Source: Anaerolineae bacterium
GTDB lineage: Bacteria > Chloroflexota > Anaerolineae > DUEN01
Length of the DNA stretch: 6,661 nt
Assembly (NCBI GenBank): GCA_021159845.1
Contig: JAGHDS010000031.1
Location: 1-6,661, forward strand
Direction of reading: 5' to 3'
A program made the position numbers and the translations under genes. The notes under the pieces are model-generated. The model saw only the letters and a list, made by a program, of their open reading frames with translations, had not been told where the DNA came from and did no database searches. Each line of letters begins with the position of its first letter. The stretch's first letter is position 1. Shown piece by piece: positions 1 through 5,725 of this stretch.

Positions 1-1179
1 ACCTTTTTCCCGGAAATGATCAGCGAGCCGGGCGTGGATGGCGTTTGCATCGGCGAGGGGGAAGGAGCGCTCGTCGATTTAGCCAACGCGCTCAGTAACG
101 GCGGGGTGAAGCCGGACATCCCCAATTGGTGGTTCAAGATTGAGGATGAGATCGTGCGCAACCCCGTCCGTCCATTGATCCAGGACCTGGACACTCTGCC
201 AATGCCCGATCGGGCGCTGATCTACGAAAACCACGCGGTTACCAAGAGATCACCGATCAAGCACTTCATGAGCTCACGCGGTTGCCCCTACAACTGCACC
301 TACTGTTTCAACCATGCCTACTATCAGATCTACAAACGGGCGAAGCGCGGTAACCAACGAAGCGTTGATCACATCTTAGATGAAGTGAAATGGGTGCGTG
401 AACGGTACCCGCTGGAACAGGTCGTGTTTCTGGATGATATTTTCATCCTCCACGATGACTGGCTTGAGGAACTTGCCGAGAAATGGCCCAAGGAGGTTGG
501 GTTACCGTTCTTTTGCAACGTGCGAGCCAACCTGATCGTGCAAAAGCCGTACAAAGTGGACCTACTGCGTCGAGCAGGGTGCAACACGGTCAGCATGGGC
601 ATCGAGACGGCCAACGACCGCATCCGCATCGAGCTGCTCCGACGCCGCATGTCCAAAGAGGACATGATCCGAACCGGTCGCATGTTCCGGGCGGCTGGGA
701 TCCATATCACGTCCACGAATATGTTGGGATTGCCCACCAGCACGCTGGAGGATGACCTGGAAACCATGCGCTTGAACGCGCAGGCTCGGATTTCCTATGC
801 CCATGCTTTCCTGTTCCAACCCTACCCGGGAACGGAGCTGGGACAATTCACGCAGGAACACGGCCTGATGGAGGGGACCTTTGACGACATCTCGTCCATC
901 GCCTGGGAACGATCGGTGTTGATCTTCCGTAACCCAAAGGAAAAACACCAGGTCGAGCATTTACAACGGCTCTTCGCCATCGGGGTAGAGTTCCCCTGGC
1001 TGGAGCCGGTCATCCGACAATTGATTAAACTGCCGCATAACAAGGTTGTGGACACCGCCTTCTGGTGGCTTCACAAACTTTTTAAAGGCTACGCCATATA
1101 CCGTCGCGTGCATCCGATCAAGTTAGGGCCTCTGCAGTTGCTGCGGACGGCCAAGCACTTCCTCCGCATGGAAGCGTGA
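1..1179 (+). CDS. B12-binding radical SAM protein, 5'-truncated by window
   Basis: The frame is open from base 1, so the ATG at 16 is an internal methionine and the true start lies upstream. Numbering from that ATG, residues 1-20 are the tail of a cobalamin-binding-like domain (DGVCIGEGEGAL, the usual GEGE end motif). A linker with RPLIQDLDTLPMPDR follows at about 52-66. The radical SAM core begins at RGCPYNCTYC, where C90, C94 and C97 bind the [4Fe-4S] cluster that cleaves SAM. Further core elements are FLDD (138-141), MGIETAN (194-200, the GIESG-type strand), GLPTST (238-243) and QPYPGT (268-273). A C-terminal tail rich in W, F, K and R (about 330-387) may touch the membrane or substrate. 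About 120-150 N-terminal residues are probably missing. The family includes methyltransferases and BchE-like cyclases acting in the cytoplasm; the substrate here is unknown. GLPTST replaces the more common GLPGDT, a small difference from its neighbours. The gene ends 23 bases before the preferred start of the next gene. Confidence 0.93.
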   Translation, partial: TFFPEMISEPGVDGVCIGEGEGALVDLANALSNGGVKPDIPNWWFKIEDEIVRNPVRPLIQDLDTLPMPDRALIYENHAVTKRSPIKHFMSSRGCPYNCTYCFNHAYYQIYKRAKRGNQRSVDHILDEVKWVRERYPLEQVVFLDDIFILHDDWLEELAEKWPKEVGLPFFCNVRANLIVQKPYKVDLLRRAGCNTVSMGIETANDRIRIELLRRRMSKEDMIRTGRMFRAAGIHITSTNMLGLPTSTLEDDLETMRLNAQARISYAHAFLFQPYPGTELGQFTQEHGLMEGTFDDISSIAWERSVLIFRNPKEKHQVEHLQRLFAIGVEFPWLEPVIRQLIKLPHNKVVDTAFWWLHKLFKGYAIYRRVHPIKLGPLQLLRTAKHFLRMEA

Positions 1180-1190
1180 CGCGACGGGGC

Positions 1191-1198
1191 GAGGAGGG
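1191..1198 (+). promoter_or_regulatory. Ribosome binding site deciding the GTG start at 1203
   Basis: The purine run GAGGAGGG ends four bases before GTG at 1203. This is a near-ideal Shine-Dalgarno match and spacing. It argues against the GTG at 1176, which would overlap the preceding stop (GTGA) but would place this site inside the coding region and add nine residues unlike the family's usual N-terminus. Confidence 0.8.
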
Positions 1199-1202
1199 AA
1201 CT

Positions 1203-2705
1203 GTGCGCGTTGCTTTGATTAACCCGCGTTTCCGCTTGCCTATAGACACCCGCACGACCCCGCATCTGGGGTTGGCTTATCTGGGAGCGGTGTCTGAAGA
1301 ACGTGGGGATGAGGTACGTATCTTCGATGCCGATGTGGAGGACCAGCCACTGGCTGAGTTCCTACGCGAATTTCGGCCACATATCGTCGGCATCACAGCG
1401 AATACCCCCCAGGTCAAGCAGGCGTGGCGGACGGCCGCGGCCGTGAAGGATGTGTTGGACATCCCGGTTGTGCTGGGAGGCCCTCACCCCAGCGTGGTCT
1501 CGGAGAACCTGGATTTCGAGTCGCTGGAGCAGGAGGGTGTGGACATCGTCGTGCGCGGCGAGGGGGAAGAAACCTGGATCGAGGTTTGCGAGAAGGTAGA
1601 GGATTTTCTCCGGGATCAAGCCGCCTTCTCCACAGCGGCGTTGATGGACCCTGCGAAGGGGATATGGGAAGATGTATTGGGGATCAGCTACAGGACCAGC
1701 GATGGCCAGTTGCACCGCAACCCTGCCCGCCCGGCGATCCAGGACCTGGATAGCCTGCCGTGGCCAGCATACCATCTCTTCAAGATGGAGCGATACACGA
1801 ACCTGCAACCGGCCACAGACCACGTGGACGGATCTCGCTCCTTCTCGATCATGACCAGCCGCGGGTGCCCATACCGATGCACCTTCTGCTCCCAGTCCAT
1901 CATGCCGATCAGGTGGCGAGCGCGCAGCCCGGAGAATGTGTTAGAAGAATGGCGTCACCTCGTGCGCGACCTGGGAGCAGAGGAAATCGGCGTGCTGGAC
2001 GACAGCGCCAACATCCGCGTGGACCGCTTGTACAGAATCGCTGAGCTGATCATTGAGGACAGGCTCAACCACGTGCCCTGGATTTTCGTGAACGGTATCC
2101 GAGCCAACCTGGCAAGCAAGGAACTGCTGGCTAAGTTGAAGGAGGCAGGGCTTAAGCGGACGGCATTTGGCGTGGAATCGGGAGATCCAGACATCCTTGC
2201 ATCCGTCAACAAGCGCGTGGATCACGATACGATCCGGCAGGCGTTCAAGAACGCGAAGGAAGTTGGGCTGGAGACCATCGGCTTCTTCATCATCGGGCTG
2301 CCGGGCGATACGCGGGAGACCATGCAGCGGACCATCGACTTCGCCTGTGAGCTGGACCCACTGATCGCTAACTTCTCGATGATGACCCCATACCCGGGCA
2401 CAAAGGTATACGAGCAGGTGAAGAAGCATGGCCGCTTGTTGATGCAGGACTGGGAGGACTATGTGTTCTTCGACGGCCGCGCTCGGTATGAGCTGGGCGA
2501 CTTGACGGCCGAGCTACAAGAGGAGATGTGGAAGAGGGCCTACCGTCAGTTCTACTTGCGTCCTCATCGCATCCTCATGACGATCTCTCGAAAGGATTTC
2601 TGGCTGAACTACCGGCGCACGTTCCGCGTCGCATGGCGCACGGTGTTCCCGCGCCGGGAGAAGACGGATTTGCGCAAGCAGCTCGAGGCCCAACGGGCGA
2701 TCTGA
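1203..2705 (+). CDS. B12-binding radical SAM protein (class B type)
   Basis: Start is taken as GTG 1203, giving 500 aa; the protein then begins MRVALINPRF, the standard first strand of a cobalamin-binding-like fold. The B12-like domain covers about residues 1-135, with PHLGLAYLGA (20-29), VVLGGPHPS (89-97) and the end motif VRGEGEE (118-124). The usual DxHxxG histidine motif is absent, so any bound cobalamin would lack that lower ligand. A linker with RPAIQDLDSLP (about 176-186) leads to the radical SAM domain, RGCPYRCTFC, cluster ligands C222, C226 and C229. Later core motifs are LDDSANI (265-271), FGVESGDPDI (322-331), GLPGDT (365-370) and PYPGT (396-400). The last 80 or so residues are basic and aromatic. 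Length fits the family (about 450-550 aa). A role as a SAM- and B12-dependent methyltransferase or cyclase on a small molecule or lipid is inferred from the architecture; the substrate cannot be read from the sequence. It follows gene 1 by 23 bases, so the two are probably co-transcribed. Confidence 0.93.
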   Translation: MRVALINPRFRLPIDTRTTPHLGLAYLGAVSEERGDEVRIFDADVEDQPLAEFLREFRPHIVGITANTPQVKQAWRTAAAVKDVLDIPVVLGGPHPSVVSENLDFESLEQEGVDIVVRGEGEETWIEVCEKVEDFLRDQAAFSTAALMDPAKGIWEDVLGISYRTSDGQLHRNPARPAIQDLDSLPWPAYHLFKMERYTNLQPATDHVDGSRSFSIMTSRGCPYRCTFCSQSIMPIRWRARSPENVLEEWRHLVRDLGAEEIGVLDDSANIRVDRLYRIAELIIEDRLNHVPWIFVNGIRANLASKELLAKLKEAGLKRTAFGVESGDPDILASVNKRVDHDTIRQAFKNAKEVGLETIGFFIIGLPGDTRETMQRTIDFACELDPLIANFSMMTPYPGTKVYEQVKKHGRLLMQDWEDYVFFDGRARYELGDLTAELQEEMWKRAYRQFYLRPHRILMTISRKDFWLNYRRTFRVAWRTVFPRREKTDLRKQLEAQRAI

Positions 2706-2833
2706 GATAAGGTAGGAGCGGATGAAGGAATTGTCATCTACGGAGAACCATCTTTCACATCACTTTCATGGACCTGGGTTATGATGGCATCGCATAAGCC
2801 CGTCTGCAGGATCGCTCCTTGGAGGGATTGTTG
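2706..2833 (+). other. Intergenic gap between second and third radical SAM genes
   Basis: This 128-base gap is the only sizeable break inside the first gene block. I see no convincing terminator (no stable stem followed by a T tract) and no strong promoter. It contains a 20-codon open frame (2722-2784) preceded by AGGAG at 2714-2718, only three bases from its ATG, which is too close for a good ribosome site. Near its end, CTCC (2815-2818) faces the GGAG (2821-2824) of the next gene's ribosome site, but the two-base loop makes a real hairpin unlikely. Confidence 0.5.
2821..2826 (+). promoter_or_regulatory. Ribosome binding site for ATG 2834
   Basis: GGAGGG lies seven bases before ATG 2834. 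This favours 2834 over the in-frame TTG at 2819, which would put the site inside the gene. The resulting N-terminus, MKISLVGPKW, is the expected first beta strand of the B12-like domain. Confidence 0.8.
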
Positions 2834-4302
2834 ATGAAGATCTCGCTTGTCGGTCCCAAGTGGAATGAGATGGTGAATAGCTACCCACCGCTGGGACTGG
2901 CCTACCTGGCGGCAATGGCGGAACAAGACGGCCATGAAGTCCGCATCCACGACTTCGGGCTGTATCCCAAACGCCCGATAGAGGAGGACGTCAAGGAGAT
3001 CGTAGACTACAAGCCCGATATCGTAGCGCTCACGAGTATGACGACCTCCTATCATAATGTAGAGCAAATGGTAGGCCTGATCAAGGAGGCCCTGGGAGTC
3101 CCCACTATCATCGGCGGCCCCCACGCGACCAGCCTGCCTGAGTATACCCTGCAAAACCCCAACATCGACTTCCTCGTCTACGGTGAGGGGGAGTACATCT
3201 GGCAGGACTTTCTGCGTGCTTGGGCTGCCGGGGACCACCGCTGGGATCGTATCCAGGGGCTATGGTATAAAGAGGATGGGCACATCGTCAATGGCGGACG
3301 CAGGCCACCGATCAGCGATCTGGACGCTCTGCCCTTCCCCAGCCGTCATCTATTCGACCTGGAGAAGTACCCGCTTTATGCTCCAGATGGCAGGCTCATG
3401 GTCACGGTGCTCAGCAGCCGGGGGTGTCCGTATTCTTGCTCCTTCTGCTTTAAGGGAATCGTCGGGCGCCATTACCACAGCGTAGCCCCGAGAACATCGT
3501 CGCCGAGCTGCGCCAGGTGATCGACCAATACGGCGTGCGCAACTTCTATTTTATCGACGATGTGTTCACCATCAACATCCGCCGGCTGAACGCGCTCCTG
3601 GACTACATCATTGAGCAAAACCTGGATATTCGTTGGCGTTGCCTGGCCCGGGTGGATCGCGTAACGCCGGAACTGCTGCGAAAGATGTATCGCGCGGGCT
3701 GCCGCCAGATCCACTACGGCATCGAGTCCGGGAATCCGGAGATCCTGGCAGCCACGGCGAAGCACATCAAACTCGACCAGGTACGACAGGCGGTGGCCTG
3801 GACCGAGGAGGCCGGCATCCGCACGAAGGGATACTTCATACTCGGCCTGCCGGGTGACACGATCGAGACGATGGAGCAGACCATTGAGTTCGCTGCCTCG
3901 TTGGATTTGAGCGAGGCGATGTTCTCCATCGCCACACCCTTCCCCGGCACGCGGCTTTGGGAGGAACTGGTGCGCAAGAATCCCGGGCTGGTTTACAACG
4001 CCGACTTCACCAAGAGCTACTACTACAACTCCTACCTATCCGAGATATCGCCATTCCTCAACGTCTCAAACGTGGACGATCAGGTATTGAGCGGCATGGC
4101 GATCAAAGCACGCCGCCGGTTCGAGGAGGCGAAAGAGAAGCGCAAATTCCTCAAGTACTTTGGCCCGCGGTGGGGTGAGATCATGTGGAAGATATCAAAG
4201 GTGAAGCCGATCCATAGCGCTGCCCGGGCAGTGCTCGACCTGGGGCTCTTCCCGCGGTTCCGCCAGCTACAGCCGCGTCGGGAGGTGGAGTCATGGGCAT
4301 AA
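2834..4302 (+). pseudogene. B12-binding radical SAM protein with single-base frameshift
   Basis: Two frames together encode one protein. The first (2834-3520) gives the B12-like domain (residues about 1-125: PPLGLAYLAA 18-27, TIIGGPHA 91-98, YGEGEY 116-121), the RRPPISDLDALPFP linker (156-169) and the radical SAM motif RGCPYSCSFC with C198, C202 and C205. It then runs GRHYH and turns into an unrelated tail (SVAPRTSSPSCAR). The second frame resumes immediately with RSPENIVAELRQVIDQYG, FIDDVFT, YGIESGNPEIL, GLPGDT and PFPGT, ending at 4302. Adding one C in the CAC/CAG run at 3476-3479 restores HYH-Q-RSPEN and a 489-aa protein whose length matches the 500-aa neighbour. As read, the barrel is cut just after the cluster loop, so neither piece should be active alone. 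A true inactivating deletion and a sequencing or assembly error cannot be told apart here; the otherwise clean downstream frame favours a recent or artefactual change. If intact, it would be a SAM/B12 enzyme of unknown substrate, like its neighbours. No DxHxxG motif is present. Confidence 0.88.
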
Positions 4303-5378
4303 CCCCGAATCGCGTGGGGCATGTGATCGAATGGCGGACCAAGCGCTGGCGGCAACGCCTTCTGCAACCGGTGAAATACATGGCCTACAAGACCGGGCAG
4401 ACGCGTTGGGTGCCGCCGCCCGACCGCATGTACATTGAGTCCACCAATATCTGCAACCTGAAATGCGTGATGTGCCCCACCGGGCGCGGCGAGATCACTC
4501 GGCCGAAGGGGTTCATGGATTTCGACCTGTTCAAGCGCATTGTGGATGAGATGTCGCCGTGGGTCAAGACGACGACATTGCACATCTGGGGCGAGCCGCT
4601 GCTGCACAAGCGCATCTTCGACATGATCGCCTACTGTAACGAGAAAGGGTTGCGCAGCGAGATCTCGACGAACGCGACGCTGCTGGATGAGGAGCGGGCC
4701 AAGCGGCTGTTGGAATCCGGCCTCAGCGTCATCTATCTAAGCCTGGACGGTATGCGGCCGGAAACCTATCAGGCGATCCGGGTCCAGGCTGATTACGAGC
4801 GGACGAATGAGAACATCCGCCGCTTCATTCAGATGAAGCGCGAGGGCGGCTATAAGGCACCCTTCGTAAACTTGCAAATCATCCAGATGAAGCAGACACA
4901 GGATGAGATCGAGGAGTTCGTGCGGGCGTGGTCCATCCCGGGAGTGGATCGGATCAATGTAAAGCCCTTCGATTCCTGGGCCGGGCAAATCGAGGAGGTG
5001 AACGAGCTTCGATCGGATGATCCGAGCGAGTTCATGCCTGAACAACGGTACCCCTGTCCCAATCTATGGTATCATGTGCATATCTACTGGGACGGAAGCC
5101 TGGCCATGTGCGATCGCGACTATAACTCCCTCTTCCCGTTGGGGAACGTGAAAGATGGCGTGATGAAGGCGTGGAATGGTCCTCGAATGCAGGAATTGCG
5201 CCGGTTACATGTGACGAACCAACTACAGGATGTAGCCCCCTGTAATAAATGTTCCGAATGGGCCTGGTGGCGGCCAACACCCTTCTCCTCTCATGGGAAC
5301 TACAACGCTGCGCTGGTGGAGGAGAAGGGCGGGAACACAATCGGTCCCCAGGTCGTTTCGGTAGAGGATGAAGGCTAG
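4293..5378 (+). CDS. Radical SAM protein with SPASM/twitch-type C-terminal cysteines
   Basis: The protein is 361 aa. ATG 4293 is preceded seven bases upstream by GGGAGG (4280-4285) and overlaps the end of the previous gene by 10 bases, indicating translational coupling. After a basic leader (1-45), the radical SAM motif CNLKCVMC supplies C54, C58 and C61. HIWGEPLLH (97-105) is the GGEP-type SAM-binding strand, and STNATLL (125-131) and YLSLDG (148-153) are further barrel strands. There is no B12 domain. The C-terminal part has C255 (RYPCPNLW), C273 (GSLAMCDRD) and a CxxC pair at C317 and C320. This four-cysteine pattern could hold an auxiliary [4Fe-4S] cluster as in SPASM or shorter twitch domains; GNVKDGVMKAWNG (284-296) is a typical SPASM-region motif. 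Family members include peptide- and protein-modifying enzymes (anSME, PqqE, MftC) and alcohol dehydrogenases (BtrN), so substrate class is open. It differs from all other genes here and may supply a distinct step in the same pathway. Confidence 0.92.
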   Translation: MGITPNRVGHVIEWRTKRWRQRLLQPVKYMAYKTGQTRWVPPPDRMYIESTNICNLKCVMCPTGRGEITRPKGFMDFDLFKRIVDEMSPWVKTTTLHIWGEPLLHKRIFDMIAYCNEKGLRSEISTNATLLDEERAKRLLESGLSVIYLSLDGMRPETYQAIRVQADYERTNENIRRFIQMKREGGYKAPFVNLQIIQMKQTQDEIEEFVRAWSIPGVDRINVKPFDSWAGQIEEVNELRSDDPSEFMPEQRYPCPNLWYHVHIYWDGSLAMCDRDYNSLFPLGNVKDGVMKAWNGPRMQELRRLHVTNQLQDVAPCNKCSEWAWWRPTPFSSHGNYNAALVEEKGGNTIGPQVVSVEDEG

Positions 5379-5396
5379 CAGGGCGTCCATCAAGAT

Positions 5397-5405
5397 ACGG
5401 ATATA
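5397..5405. repeat. Left copy of 9-bp target-site duplication
   Basis: ACGGATATA here is repeated exactly, in the same orientation, at 5551-5559. The two copies directly abut the outer ends of the inverted repeats of the element between them, as expected for duplicated target DNA after transposition. Confidence 0.75.
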
Positions 5406-5550
5406 GCGGTGATTACCCATAAGTGCGATATGTATGCTTAACATGCCCTTCTTCACCGCAGAGACGCCGAGGACGCAGAGGAACTCCCTTTATTTTCCTT
5501 TCCCCTCAGCGCTCTCCGCGACTCCGCGGTGAGATGTGGATAATCACCGC
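5406..5550. mobile_element. MITE-like palindromic element, 145 bp
   Basis: The ends are inverted repeats. The left end, GCGGTGATTACCCA (5406-5419), pairs with the right end, TGGATAATCACCGC (5537-5550), at 13 of 14 positions. Inside lies a second imperfect palindrome: 5453-5476, starting TCACCGCAGAGACGC, pairs with 5509-5532, ending CCGCGGTGA, at 19 of 24 positions around a pyrimidine-rich loop (5481-5508). GCGGTGA or its complement occurs four times in alternating orientation (5406, 5453, 5526, 5544). Perfect 9-bp direct repeats flank the outer ends. No coding capacity is present, so a transposase would have to act in trans. The inner CACCGCAGAGACGC-type sequence resembles, from memory, dispersed repeats of many environmental bacterial genomes. 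When transcribed, the element would fold into a strong hairpin, which could limit read-through from the upstream genes. Confidence 0.78.
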
Positions 5551-5559
5551 ACGGATATA
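5551..5559. repeat. Right copy of 9-bp target-site duplication
   Basis: This is an exact direct repeat of 5397-5405 (ACGGATATA), placed immediately outside the right terminal inverted repeat. Confidence 0.75.
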
Positions 5560-5673
5560 TACTTGACGGTAACCCAGGTGTGGATCATGTGAGGTGATGG
5601 ATAGGGATTACCGCCCTTCGTCCCCGGTCAGATGGTCGAGACGGGCTGAGATCGGGGGCGGAAGGGGACCAAG

Positions 5674-5713
5674 CGTCTGGACGCGGCCCGGGTGTACTGG
5701 CCGCTGATAGACG
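5674..5713 (+). promoter_or_regulatory. Leader hairpin next to the ribosome site of the last gene
   Basis: CGTCT (5674-5678) pairs with AGACG (5709-5713) and GCGGCC (5683-5688) pairs with GGCCGC (5699-5704). A symmetric 4+4-base internal loop separates the two stems, and the apical loop is 10 bases. The last paired base abuts the GGAGGAG ribosome site (5714-5720) of ATG 5726. Such a structure could modulate translation initiation or protect the mRNA end. There is no T tract, so it is not a Rho-independent terminator, and I could match it to no known riboswitch. Confidence 0.45.
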
Positions 5714-5725
5714 GGAGGAGATGGG

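Larger units (their letters stand above)
5379..5725 (+). other. 347-base intergenic region separating two gene blocks
   Basis: No convincing gene lies here on either strand. It consists of an 18-base spacer after the stop at 5378, a MITE-like insertion with its flanking repeats (5397-5559), and about 165 bases of leader before ATG 5726. The leader has a hairpin adjacent to the ribosome site (5674-5713) and a weaker pair, CTTCGTCCCC (5616-5625) with GGGGACCAAG (5664-5673), matching at 9 of 10 positions across a 38-base loop. No clear sigma-70 promoter is seen. TATACT at 5558-5563 resembles a -10 box but lacks a good -35. A 36-codon open frame (5597-5707) is too weak to call. Confidence 0.6.

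Noticed and set aside
1176..1202. GTG 1176 as start of the second gene, giving a 4-base stop/start overlap
   Set aside because: It would put a near-perfect ribosome site (1191-1198) inside the gene and add nine non-family residues; GTG 1203 gives the normal N-terminus.
3470..3485. Programmed -1 ribosomal frameshift in the third gene
   Set aside because: There is no X-XXY-YYZ slippery heptamer, no obvious downstream pseudoknot and no upstream stimulatory site, so a deletion or sequencing error is simpler.
3517..4302. Separate 261-aa radical SAM gene starting at GTG 3517
   Set aside because: It has no ribosome site and lacks the CxxxCxxC motif, and its sequence continues exactly from the upstream frame, so it is the 3' part of a frameshifted gene.
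5223..5456. Minus-strand open frames, including those over 5223-5456 and 6053-6586
   Set aside because: They lie opposite well-supported plus-strand radical SAM genes, resemble no protein family, and are shadows of GC-rich coding sequence.
5451..5534. CRISPR repeat or Rho-independent terminator at the CACCGCAGAGACGC palindrome
   Set aside because: There is only one palindromic unit with no regular spacers, and the stem is not followed by a T tract; the flanking duplications fit a mobile element better.
5640..5673. TPP riboswitch, prompted by GGGCTGAGAT at 5643-5652
   Set aside because: The second conserved TPP core segment is absent downstream and the pairing does not fit.
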